Assembly: GCA_016191845.1 (NCBI GenBank)
Contig: JACPVF010000002.1
Span: forward strand, 16,973 to 80,972
Length of the DNA stretch: 64,000 nt
Direction: 5' to 3'
DNA from: Chloroflexota bacterium
GTDB lineage: Bacteria; Chloroflexota; Anaerolineae; Anaerolineales; Villigracilaceae
A program made the translations under genes and the position numbers. The notes beneath the pieces were generated by a model. That model was not told where the DNA came from. It was given only the letters and a program-made list of their open reading frames with translations, and ran no database searches. Below, piece after piece: positions 50,644-59,824 of the stretch; position 1 is the stretch's first letter; every line of letters starts with the position of its first letter.

Positions 50644-52115
50644 TTCATCACCTCCTGCGAGAGTTCCTGGTCCTTTTCCTCGCTCCAGCGGCCTTTGCCC
50701 TTGAACAGGTCGGTCAGCCGCCAAACCATCACAACGGCCAGCAGCACCAGCAACATACCCAGGCCGAAGTCGATGGCGTACATCAGGCCGTTGACCAACG
50801 GCTGCTGTTCAGCTTCCGTAATGAACAGGCGCTTCATCTCGAAAACAGTCACCGCCGCCAGGGCGATGTCCGAGAGGATCAGGATGGCCCAACCATACAA
50901 CTGGCGGACCTTGCCCTTCAGGCCGATCATGTCGCCATAATAGAACAGGATGATGGTGGCAATGATGGCGGAAAGGGCGTGCCAGTGTCCCGTCAACTCG
51001 ATGCGTTCCTCGCGGGCGGGCCACACGCGGAAGATTTCCTCCAGTTTGACGGCCATAAAGATGCCGATGCCGCTGGTGGTGAAATTCATGAACAGCATCT
51101 GCCAGGTGGGACCGAACTTAAGTGGATCCCGCACTAAAGCGCCCAACTTCTGCAGGAAGGTCGGCTTTGCAAGATGGGCCGTGCCGTCCTTGATGAGCTT
51201 GTTCCAGCTCCAGATCAGCAGCAATAGCGCCGCGAACATTGAGGGCGTCGCGCCGACATAGATGATCATGTGTGCCACGGGTTCAAGCGGCGTGACCACA
51301 CCCCACACGCCCAGGTTGAGCACAATGGTGCCGAGGATCATCAACGGCATGGCGAACTTGTGCAGGATGCCCTTGAAGTTCAGCCAGCGCCCGATGATGA
51401 GCGTGATCATCACGGCGATCAGGGCCAGCATGATGTGCAGGTGGCCGATGATCGAGTATTCCATCACGGATTTTTCGGGATAGCGGATGACGTTCTCGGC
51501 CAGGAAGGTCTCGAAGCCGTGACCATAGTACGAACCAGGCACCGCGCCGAACAGAGCCGAAAGAACCGTAGTCACGGCGGTGGCAAAGAAGGCCGCGCGC
51601 TCCAGGTCGAAGCCGCTGCGGGTGTGGGCGTACTCCTTGTCCGTGACGTAATATTCCTTGTTCCACGGCCAGAGCGCCACGCACAACAAGACCCCCGCAA
51701 AAAAGATCAGCGACAGGCCCGTGATGTACAGCCCGTGGAAGGCCCAGTTATGACCGAAGTAGGCGAAGCCCATACCGAAGATCATGGTCAACAGGTAGCC
51801 GACCGTGATGAGCACGTTGATGGCCGTCTTGAAGAAGGGCTTCATCTTCAGCAGGCCCGTGATCATATAGGTCTCGATGGCCACCACCGCCATGGCGATG
51901 GAGTGATACAGGATGATGATGCGCCCTTCGCGCTCGGCCTGCACGATATCCATGTGCAGGAGCTTGATCACCACCTCGCGCACGCCCATCTCAGCCATCG
52001 GCCCCGAGAGCATGCCCCACACTGCCGTGACCATGCCGATCATGGCGATCGCCACCAGGATCAAACCCTTGGTGGCGCCGAACAGGTAATTGAAGCGGGT
52101 CTTGATAAATTGCAT
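50640..52115 (-). CDS. Large His-rich polytopic membrane protein, possibly heme-copper-oxidase-like
   Basis: 491 aa, about 12 hydrophobic segments; YHSIAMAVVAIE, GHLHIMLALIAVM, GHWHALSAIIATI; ATGA overlap with 49708-50643. Confidence 0.6.
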   Translation of the reverse strand: MQFIKTRFNYLFGATKGLILVAIAMIGMVTAVWGMLSGPMAEMGVREVVIKLLHMDIVQAEREGRIIILYHSIAMAVVAIETYMITGLLKMKPFFKTAINVLITVGYLLTMIFGMGFAYFGHNWAFHGLYITGLSLIFFAGVLLCVALWPWNKEYYVTDKEYAHTRSGFDLERAAFFATAVTTVLSALFGAVPGSYYGHGFETFLAENVIRYPEKSVMEYSIIGHLHIMLALIAVMITLIIGRWLNFKGILHKFAMPLMILGTIVLNLGVWGVVTPLEPVAHMIIYVGATPSMFAALLLLIWSWNKLIKDGTAHLAKPTFLQKLGALVRDPLKFGPTWQMLFMNFTTSGIGIFMAVKLEEIFRVWPAREERIELTGHWHALSAIIATIILFYYGDMIGLKGKVRQLYGWAILILSDIALAAVTVFEMKRLFITEAEQQPLVNGLMYAIDFGLGMLLVLLAVVMVWRLTDLFKGKGRWSEEKDQELSQEVMK

Positions 52116-52135
52116 GTGGATGCCTCCAACAAATT

Positions 52136-52157
52136 GGGGCGAAGGGCTCTTCGCCCC
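52136..52157. repeat. REP-like intergenic palindrome GGGGCGAAGGGCTCTTCGCCCC
   Basis: 8-bp perfect arms; core shared with 48740-48767. Confidence 0.55.
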
Positions 52158-52170
52158 TGCATACCAGATT

Positions 52171-52770
52171 TTATCCCTTGCGGGTGAAACCGATGGCGAA
52201 CGCGCCCGTCATCAGGAAGAGCAGCGGGGTCAGGATCAGCATGACGAATGCGGGGCTGAAGAACAGCAACTGCGCGCCGACGGAAATGAAAGCCAGCGCA
52301 ATGCCGCCCAGGCCGATCAACAATCCGCCGATGCCGACCCAGTAGAAACCTTTAGGCGCACCCTTGGCGAAGAACGGTCCGAGGAAGATCACCAGCCCCG
52401 CCACGCCGTGGAAGAGCGGTACCGAGATCTTCTTGAGGATATCCAGGCCGCCGATGCTCGATACTGCGATGGCCACAAAGCCGACCGCCGCAAACCATTT
52501 AAAATAGGTCTTCCAGGCGGGGAAATATTCCTCTGCCAGACCCATCGAAATACCCAACGGGATCAGGCTGGCAACGGTCAGTACTAAGGGTTTAGCCAAA
52601 ATTCCCAGGCCGAGGAAGATCAGCAGCAACCCCGAAACCAGCAGCACAGCAAAACCCATCAGGTAGTACAGGTTGTGCAGCGCCTTGTGCAGCGTATAGC
52701 GCTGGTAGAAGTACCAGCACAAGTACGCGGCCAGCAGGCCGGTGAGCAGAAGGAAGATGATATCTTTCAT
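52171..52770 (-). CDS. Small membrane protein, paralogue of 48124-48729
   Basis: TGLLAAYLCW, GFAVLLVSGLLLIFLGLGIL, HGVAGLVIFLGP, GGLLIGLGGIAL. Confidence 0.65.
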   Translation of the reverse strand: MKDIIFLLLTGLLAAYLCWYFYQRYTLHKALHNLYYLMGFAVLLVSGLLLIFLGLGILAKPLVLTVASLIPLGISMGLAEEYFPAWKTYFKWFAAVGFVAIAVSSIGGLDILKKISVPLFHGVAGLVIFLGPFFAKGAPKGFYWVGIGGLLIGLGGIALAFISVGAQLLFFSPAFVMLILTPLLFLMTGAFAIGFTRKG

Positions 52771-52810
52771 GGCGCATTCTCCTTACAAGCAGGATTCGGC
52801 AAATGCCGTA

Positions 52811-52826
52811 TGTGAATTATGGCACA
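52811..52826. promoter_or_regulatory. CRP/FNR-family-like site TGTGA-ATTATG-GCACA
   Basis: Near-consensus CRP half-sites; upstream of 52171-52770. Confidence 0.5.
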
Positions 52827-52842
52827 AGCCAAATTGCTTTTC

Positions 52843-52858
52843 TGTGACATAAATCACA
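52843..52858. promoter_or_regulatory. CRP-like site TGTGA-CATAAA-TCACA (perfect dyad)
   Basis: Exact TGTGA-N6-TCACA, 73 bp upstream of 52770 start codon. Confidence 0.65.
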
Positions 52859-52900
52859 CCCGCGCCTGGACCCTTCCCTGCTTCCATTTTCGAGCGTCGT

Positions 52901-53698
52901 CTACGCTGTGGCGTTCCACGCTTCGAGCATTCGGCGCGTGGACGGGAGCGCCAGGTAGATGACCAGCCCTGTCCCCAACAGCGGCGCAGGCAGGAACATC
53001 GAGAAGCGATGCACCTCGAAGATGGCGTTGTGCAGCCCGAGCGGATAGCCCGCCAGCATCGACATCGTCCCCGCGAAGATGCCCAGCGGAAGCGCCCAGG
53101 ACTTCTTTTGCAGCACTGCAAAGATGAAGACCGCCCAGGCGGCCGCGCCCCACCAGCTAACCTGCTGGCTCATCACGTACATACCGTTCCAGAAGGGATC
53201 GTTCTGCGAGGTGGTGTACTTGGCGATCGGCGCCACCCCGTCGATGAAGGTCAACACATAAGCCAGGCCCGCGACAAAGGTCAGGGTGATGATCTTCTTG
53301 TCCACGCCGCCGATGAAGAGCATCCCAAACCAGAGGATGGCGCCCAGAGCAAAGATCGAAAGGGTTGGCACAGGCAGGTGGCTGTCCATGGCGGGGATGG
53401 CGGGGAAGAATCCCACCAGGAGTTGAATCGTCGCAGCTACTGTGCCCCAGAACCAGGCCCACTTTTCCTTGTGGAAGAATCCGTAAAGCACGGCCGCCCA
53501 GATCGCCCCCGCCGTGATGCCGATCCAACCGAGGACGGCGTAGGTGAAGCGGACCGAGGTGGCTTCGTCGAGACGACCCGCCAGGGTCTTCGCGTTGATC
53601 AATAGGTTGTATTGTTGGGTGATCAAATAGAAGGTCAGCAGGCCTGTCAGGATGCCAAGGATGGCAAGGGCAAATCCAAGTGTGCGATTGTTTTTCAT
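52901..53698 (-). CDS. Polytopic membrane protein of unknown function (265 aa)
   Basis: About 7-8 hydrophobic segments; first gene of the minus-strand cluster, divergent from the crp-like gene. Confidence 0.6.
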   Translation of the reverse strand: MKNNRTLGFALAILGILTGLLTFYLITQQYNLLINAKTLAGRLDEATSVRFTYAVLGWIGITAGAIWAAVLYGFFHKEKWAWFWGTVAATIQLLVGFFPAIPAMDSHLPVPTLSIFALGAILWFGMLFIGGVDKKIITLTFVAGLAYVLTFIDGVAPIAKYTTSQNDPFWNGMYVMSQQVSWWGAAAWAVFIFAVLQKKSWALPLGIFAGTMSMLAGYPLGLHNAIFEVHRFSMFLPAPLLGTGLVIYLALPSTRRMLEAWNATA

Positions 53699-53745
53699 TT
53701 TGCTCTCCGTTTTTTATAGCCAGTCTCCTGGCGGGTATAATTCTC

Positions 53746-53761
53746 TGTGAAACATATCACG
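53746..53761. promoter_or_regulatory. CRP-like site TGTGA-AACATA-TCACG in divergent intergenic region
   Basis: Located between 52901-53698 (-) and the Crp/Fnr gene (+). Confidence 0.6.
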
Positions 53762-53821
53762 AAGGCAGCAGAAAGTCTTTGACTTAAGGCAAATCCCAAC
53801 AGGCTCGATAGGCAGGTCCCC

Positions 53822-54493
53822 ATGCAAACTCTTGAAAATCTCCTCCTCGCCAACACGGTATTTGCATCCCTCACTCCATCTGACCTGAAAGAATTGGCGC
53901 GATTGGCTTCGATGCGCACGTACCAAAAAGAGGAAAAGGTGATTCTGCACGGAGAGGTCTGGCCGTATCTCTTCCTGGTCGGCGAGGGCAGCATGGATGC
54001 TGTCAAGGAATCAGCCGAGGGGCGCAACCTTCTGGTTACCACCTTTCCTGCGGGACAGATCTTCTGGGGATTGGCCTTCTTTCAAGTAGATGCACCCATG
54101 CCCGTCACGCTGCAGACACACGAGTCGAGCCGTCTGTACCTCTGGCAGCGTGATGCCGTCATGCCAATCCTGGTTCGCAACGGGCAGGCCGCCTGGGAAC
54201 TCTGCCGCTTGATGGCCGTACGAATGCAGTATGCCAGTGGGATTCTCGAAGGGCTGGCTTTCCAATCCGTGGCAGGACGCCTGGCACGGCTGCTGCTCGA
54301 CCATTTCGAAACGGCAGGGGAATCGTCCATTTCACGTCATCTGACCCTTGATGAAATGGCTGCACGCGTGGGGTCCACGCGCGAGATGGTCTGCCGTGCG
54401 CTCTACAGTTTCTCTGATAGGAATCTGATCGAAGTCACTCGCACCGAGTTCGTGCTGAGAGACAGGGATGGGTTGACCAAAATGGTCGGGTAA
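53822..54493 (+). CDS. Crp/Fnr-family transcriptional regulator
   Basis: cNMP-binding-like KEEKVILHGEVWPYLFLVGEGSMDAVKES; HTH LTLDEMAARVGSTREMVCRALYSFSDRNLIEV (RExxxR recognition helix). Confidence 0.9.
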   Translation: MQTLENLLLANTVFASLTPSDLKELARLASMRTYQKEEKVILHGEVWPYLFLVGEGSMDAVKESAEGRNLLVTTFPAGQIFWGLAFFQVDAPMPVTLQTHESSRLYLWQRDAVMPILVRNGQAAWELCRLMAVRMQYASGILEGLAFQSVAGRLARLLLDHFETAGESSISRHLTLDEMAARVGSTREMVCRALYSFSDRNLIEVTRTEFVLRDRDGLTKMVG

Positions 54494-54593
54494 CGGCCGC
54501 CGTCTGATGGGGGCATTAAAATCTTTAAACTTTGCGCCGCACATTCACAGAAGATGCACGTATAATCAATCCGTTCCCTCACCAAAGCGTGAC

Positions 54594-57500
54594 ATGTTGG
54601 ATTTCTTGACAGCCGCCTCGTCCTCAGACCCCACGGAAGCACAAGACCTTGCCGAGTGGCGCGAACGCGTCCTCGAGTGGGTGTTGCGCGGCATTCTGGC
54701 GTTCTGGGCCCTGGCTTTGATCGGGGGCATCTACAACGTGATCAAGACCTACCGTCGGGAGGTGTTGACTGCGGAAAATGCGCTGGGCGAGGCGATCCTC
54801 ATTGTCAGCCTGTACATGGTCCTCACTGCCCTGTTCGTGTTCATCACCTTCCATCGCGGATTGAGATACGAACTGCGAGCGGTCACATTGTTGTTTTTGT
54901 TGTACTCGGTCGGGGCAATGGGCCTGGCATTGAGCGCCCTCAGCGGTGATGGGCGCATCTTCCTCTTTGCGCTGGTGGTGCTGACTGCCATCCTGTTCGA
55001 CCTGCGGGCCAGTCTGGCAGCATTCCTTGTCAGTCTGTTGACCATGCTCGTGATCGGCTATCTGGAAGTGCATGGCAAATTGACCGTACCCATCGAGCGC
55101 CAGATCAACTCGGGTGACGGCGGAGCCTGGTTCAGCGGGACAGCCGTCTTCATCGTCCTCAGTGTAGCGGCGCTCATTTCCATCAATTATCTCCTGCGCG
55201 CCTACGAACGCAGCCTGCACGCTGCCCGCGAGAGTCTCAGCCGCGAACAGCGCATCACACGGACATTGCGGACGCTGTCCAATGTGAATCAAATCATCGT
55301 TCGTGAACAGGACGAGAAGCGCCTGCTCAAACGGGTCTGTGACGAGTTGCTCTCCAGCCACGGTTATTCCTTCGTCTGGATCGGCCTGATCGAACCCAAT
55401 GGCGCAACCCTGAAATTGGCGGCCTCGGCGGGGAAATCGCTCGATCCTGACCTATTCACCACCCACCTTGACCAAAACGAGGGCCTGGCTTGCGCCATCT
55501 TGACCCTTCAAAAACGCTCTCCTGTGGAAGTGATGGCCCAGGGAGAAGGGGAGCTCTGTCTCAATTGTCCGCGCCGTGCTGAACATCCCAACCGCGCAGC
55601 CGCCGCCTTCCCGCTTGTCCGCGAGGATCATAGGCTGGGCGTATTGGTGGTGGATCACGCTGAGCCACAAGACACGTTCGACCCCGAGGAAATTCAACTG
55701 CTCTCCGAACTGGCCGAGGATGTGGGGTATGCGCTCGAAAAGATGCGGGCCGACAAGCGCCTGCAGCAAAATGCCCGCCACCAGACCCTGCTGACCAGTC
55801 TGATTCGTGTCTCGCTCGAAACCTCCGCTCCTTCCCATATGCTGACCTCCATGATGGAGCATTTGCGCGAAGCCTATGCTGCAGATGGCTGTTACATGGT
55901 CATGTGCGATCCACACGGGAAAGGTCCCCAGCCTGCCGCAGCGGCGGGAGATCATGCCGAAGTATTCATGCAGATCGAGCAGGGTGAGACCGCGTTGGGA
56001 CAACTCACGCGCGAGATGAGCCAGTTGCTGGTCGTGGAGGACGCACCCAAGGATCCCCGCATCAGGCCCGAGGTCCAGAGCCAGCTTGCAATTGGTGCAT
56101 TGCTGGCCGCGCCCCTTGCCGCAGACAAGATCCCACTCGGGGGAATCTTCCTGGTCTTCCATGAGCCGCGCTCTTTTTCCTCCGAGGAAATGACCGTGTT
56201 GAACCAGGTCGCCAATCAGGTGGCTCTGGCCGTGTCCAAATCGAGGCTGGACGCACAGATCCAGGCGCGAGCCATCGAGTTGGAAAAGCTGTACGCGTCA
56301 GCACAGGATATGGTCGCCAGCCTGCTCGATCCTTCAGCTCTGCTGGAAAAACTGGCCCGCCACGTAGCCGAGGCACTGGACACCACCAGCACCTTCGTGA
56401 TGAGTGTGGACTCCACCCGCGAGGTCTTCATCGAACTGGCCGAGCACTGGACCAACCAAGCCCGTCCCGCCGAACAAAAGCCCGAGGTCGGGGCACATTT
56501 CGCGATGCAAAACTATACGTCGGTGATGAACGCCATCCTGGCAGGCGAGACATTGACCCTCCATCGCGATGATGAGGGGCTGAGCGAGACCGAACGAAAT
56601 CAATTCTTCGAGTACGATGTGCAAAGCATGTTGTTCGTTCCGCTCATGGCGCGCGGACGATTGCTCGGCGACCTGGAAATCTGGGAGAGCCGCCGACGGC
56701 GCGAGTTCAGCGAGGCCGAAGTGCAGCTGGCCCAGGCCATCGCTGCGCATGCTGCGGCCATCATCGAGAATGCCAGCCTGTACAAACAGATGGAGGAGAG
56801 TGAGGCTTATTTCCGTGCCCTCTCGGAGAATTCGGCCGAGGGTGTCGCCATCGTGGACACGAAAGGGAAGCTCACCTACGTGGCACGCACCGAGGAGAGG
56901 ATCCTCGGCTACAATCCCGCCGAAGTGATAGGGCGTTACGCCTTCGAGATCGTCCACCCCGATGACCTATCGGCCGTACAAGCCGCCTTCAGGGAGTGCC
57001 TTCGGGAGGCGGACAGGCTGGTGCGCATGGAGTACCGCGCCAGGCACGTGGATGGGTTGTGGCGGCAGCTCGAGGTGACGATCAAGAATCTGCTGGGCGA
57101 ACCCGCCGTGCGGGGAGTGGTGGCCAACTTCCGTGACATCACCGAGCGCAAGCAGGCCGTGGAGGCGCTCTCGCAGCGTGAGGCTTATTTCCGCGCCCTG
57201 ATCGAGAACTCAGCCGAGGGGATCGTCATCCTCGACGAACAGGGCATGATGCGCTATGTGGCGCCTGCCGAGGAAAGACTGACGGGCTACAACCCCGAGC
57301 AGGCCGTCGGCCAGAGCGTGTTCAGCAACATCCATCCCGAGGACCTGCCGAATGTGGTTGCAGCCGTCCAGGAAGGCATTGCCCACCCAGGCATCACCAG
57401 GGTGGTGGAATATCGCTTCAAACGCATGGATGGCGAATGGCGGTACTTCGAGGCCACGGGCCACAGCCTGCTCAACGACCCGCACATCTCGGGGCTGGTC

Positions 57501-58133
57501 ATCAACTATCGCGACATCACCGAGCGCAAACTGGCCGAACAGGCCATTGCCAAGCACGCCGAGGACCTGGCCCAGGCCTACGACAGTACTCTGGCGGGTT
57601 GGGCGCGCGCCCTCGAACTTCGCGACGAACTGACCGAGGGCCACACCCGCCGTGTCACGGATCTGACCCTCGAACTGGCCCGTGCGCTGGATATCACCGA
57701 GGACGAGCTGGCGCATATCCGCCGTGGCGCGCTGCTGCACGACATCGGCAAGATGGGCATCCCCGACTCGATCCTGCACAAGCCAGGTCCGCTTACTGCG
57801 CACGAATCGCGCATCATGCAGATGCACCCGCAGTACGCCTACGAACTGCTGTCGCTCATCCCCTTCCTCCAGCCCGCCATCGATATCCCGTATTGCCATC
57901 ACGAACGCTGGGACGGCACAGGCTATCCGCGCGGATTGAGGGGGAAGGAAATCCCCCTCGCGGCGCGCATCTTTTCCGTGGTGGACGTGTGGGATGCGCT
58001 GACCACCGACCGCCCGTATCGTGCGGCCTGGTCCAGGGTGCGGGCCCGCGAATACATCCTGGCTGAGTCAGGTTGTTATTTCGACCCGGAGATCGTGCAG
58101 AAATTTCTCAAGCTGCTTGATTCGCATTCATAA
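54594..58133 (+). CDS. Membrane GAF/PAS sensor with HD-GYP output domain
   Basis: N-terminal TM block, GAF regions, two PAS with DITERK ends, LLHDIGKMGIPDSIL, HHERWDGTGYPRGLRGKEIP. Start assigned at MLDFLTAAS. Confidence 0.9.
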   Translation: MLDFLTAASSSDPTEAQDLAEWRERVLEWVLRGILAFWALALIGGIYNVIKTYRREVLTAENALGEAILIVSLYMVLTALFVFITFHRGLRYELRAVTLLFLLYSVGAMGLALSALSGDGRIFLFALVVLTAILFDLRASLAAFLVSLLTMLVIGYLEVHGKLTVPIERQINSGDGGAWFSGTAVFIVLSVAALISINYLLRAYERSLHAARESLSREQRITRTLRTLSNVNQIIVREQDEKRLLKRVCDELLSSHGYSFVWIGLIEPNGATLKLAASAGKSLDPDLFTTHLDQNEGLACAILTLQKRSPVEVMAQGEGELCLNCPRRAEHPNRAAAAFPLVREDHRLGVLVVDHAEPQDTFDPEEIQLLSELAEDVGYALEKMRADKRLQQNARHQTLLTSLIRVSLETSAPSHMLTSMMEHLREAYAADGCYMVMCDPHGKGPQPAAAAGDHAEVFMQIEQGETALGQLTREMSQLLVVEDAPKDPRIRPEVQSQLAIGALLAAPLAADKIPLGGIFLVFHEPRSFSSEEMTVLNQVANQVALAVSKSRLDAQIQARAIELEKLYASAQDMVASLLDPSALLEKLARHVAEALDTTSTFVMSVDSTREVFIELAEHWTNQARPAEQKPEVGAHFAMQNYTSVMNAILAGETLTLHRDDEGLSETERNQFFEYDVQSMLFVPLMARGRLLGDLEIWESRRRREFSEAEVQLAQAIAAHAAAIIENASLYKQMEESEAYFRALSENSAEGVAIVDTKGKLTYVARTEERILGYNPAEVIGRYAFEIVHPDDLSAVQAAFRECLREADRLVRMEYRARHVDGLWRQLEVTIKNLLGEPAVRGVVANFRDITERKQAVEALSQREAYFRALIENSAEGIVILDEQGMMRYVAPAEERLTGYNPEQAVGQSVFSNIHPEDLPNVVAAVQEGIAHPGITRVVEYRFKRMDGEWRYFEATGHSLLNDPHISGLVINYRDITERKLAEQAIAKHAEDLAQAYDSTLAGWARALELRDELTEGHTRRVTDLTLELARALDITEDELAHIRRGALLHDIGKMGIPDSILHKPGPLTAHESRIMQMHPQYAYELLSLIPFLQPAIDIPYCHHERWDGTGYPRGLRGKEIPLAARIFSVVDVWDALTTDRPYRAAWSRVRAREYILAESGCYFDPEIVQKFLKLLDSHS

Positions 58134-59429
58134 CCCCACATCGCGCGACAACAAATCGAACAGAGTCTCGCGGCGCTGGATGAGCCTGGCCTGTCCATTC
58201 TCCAGCCACAACACGGCAGGCCGCCGCGCCCCGTTGTAATTGCTGGACATGCTCAACTGGTACGCGCCGCTCATCGGTACGGCCACCCATTCCCCCGCCT
58301 CGATTCCTGGCATCATCAATCCCTTGAGGATGACATCTCCCGACTCGCAATACGGCCCCGCCAGGTGGACCCGCTCGACCCATTCCCGCCCCAGGCCTGT
58401 CACCGTCAAAGCGGAATATCTCGCCCCGTACAGCGCGAAGCGCGGATTGTCCGCCAGGCCGCCGTCGGTCAGCAGCCAGGTGTGGTCGCCGCGCAGCTTG
58501 CGTCCGCCCACGCGATAGAGTGCCACCCCCGCCCGTGCGATCAGGGTGCGGCCAGGTTCCAAATGCAGGTGCGGCAGGTTCAGCCCGCGCTGACGACATC
58601 CCTCGATCACCGCTTCAGCCACGCCGCGCACGTAGTCGGCGATGGGCGGGTTGGGCAGCTCGTCTTCATGATAGGCCATGCCCCAGCCGCCGCCTGGACA
58701 GAAATGCCAGTCGCCCGTCAGGCCGACCTCCACTGCCAGGTCCAGGGCCAGCTCGATCGCAGGCAGGAGCGGCTCGGGGTCACGGAAGTTCGACCCCTGA
58801 TGGAAATGGACGCCCGTCAACGGAAGTCCGTGCGCCTTGCAAAAGGCGGCCGCCTCCAGCCATTCCTCGCGGGTCATGCCAAACTTGCTGTCATATTGAC
58901 CCGTCTGCGTGTGGGCGTGATGCGTGTCCACGGCGATGCCAGGCTGGAAGCGCAGCCACAACGCGGGCAGCGACTCGAAGCGCGGGGCCAGCGCGGCGAT
59001 CTGCTCCAACTCGGAGAGGTGGTCCACCACCAGCGTGCCCGCCTGCCGCAGCGCGGACTCCAGATCGGCGGCCGATTTGTTCACGCCATGCACGAGGATG
59101 GACGGCTTTTCGACGCGAGCAGCGGCGGCAATGGCAATCTCGCCCTCCCCCGTACAATCCACCCATAACCCGCTTTGACGCGCCCACTGGGCCACCGCCA
59201 GGTTGAGAAAGGCCTTGCCCGCATAGGTCACCCCCCAGGGCGCAGGGTAATGCGCCGAGAGGGCATCCATGTAGGCGGCCACGGCGTTGTCCATCGTGAC
59301 GCGGTCGTAGAGGTAGAGCGGTGTACCGTACTCGCGCGCCAGGTCGGCGAGTTGCAGTCCAGCCAGGGTCAGGTGATCGTCCTGGATCGAAATGGTGTCG
59401 GGGAAAAGGGAGAGTCGCTTCATAAACAA
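58128..59429 (-). CDS. lysA: Diaminopimelate decarboxylase-like PLP enzyme
   Basis: YGTPLYLYDRVTMDNAV, YAGKAFLN (PLP Lys), GVHFHQGSNF, LHLEPGRTLIA, GPYCESGDVILKG. Confidence 0.9.
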   Translation of the reverse strand: MFMKRLSLFPDTISIQDDHLTLAGLQLADLAREYGTPLYLYDRVTMDNAVAAYMDALSAHYPAPWGVTYAGKAFLNLAVAQWARQSGLWVDCTGEGEIAIAAAARVEKPSILVHGVNKSAADLESALRQAGTLVVDHLSELEQIAALAPRFESLPALWLRFQPGIAVDTHHAHTQTGQYDSKFGMTREEWLEAAAFCKAHGLPLTGVHFHQGSNFRDPEPLLPAIELALDLAVEVGLTGDWHFCPGGGWGMAYHEDELPNPPIADYVRGVAEAVIEGCRQRGLNLPHLHLEPGRTLIARAGVALYRVGGRKLRGDHTWLLTDGGLADNPRFALYGARYSALTVTGLGREWVERVHLAGPYCESGDVILKGLMMPGIEAGEWVAVPMSGAYQLSMSSNYNGARRPAVLWLENGQARLIQRRETLFDLLSRDVGL

Positions 59430-59449
59430 AGAACAGGATTGCTCCTGTT

Positions 59450-59824
59450 CTACTCACTGAAGAATAAGTTCCACCAGGCCTGCCAGTTTGGCATGGGCGT
59501 GGGCGGCGGGGGCGGCTCGACGGTCACGACGGGGTCGCTGCCAGGCACGCCCAACGGGACCACGGCCTGGTCGCCTTCCTGGGCCTGGCCCGCATTCCGC
59601 GCCCATTCTTCGACCGCCTCGGTCGAGGCCGCAAAGGCCACCTCGGTCTGCAGCGCGATCTGGGTCTGCGCGCCCTGGGTGGCCTCGACGCGGTTGATCT
59701 GGGCCTGCTTTTCGAGCGTGTTGAGCGTCTCCAGGCGGCGGTTCAGGTCCACCACCATCAGGATCAGGATGAGGACACCCGCGGCAATCAGCACACGGCG
59801 GAAGTTGATGGGCAGGGAAGGCAT
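59450..59824 (-). CDS. Septum formation initiator (FtsL/DivIC-like) protein
   Basis: Single TM, short coiled coil, STEAVEEWARNAGQAQEGDQAVVPLG motif, Pro-rich tail. Confidence 0.7.
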   Translation of the reverse strand: MPSLPINFRRVLIAAGVLILILMVVDLNRRLETLNTLEKQAQINRVEATQGAQTQIALQTEVAFAASTEAVEEWARNAGQAQEGDQAVVPLGVPGSDPVVTVEPPPPPTPMPNWQAWWNLFFSE

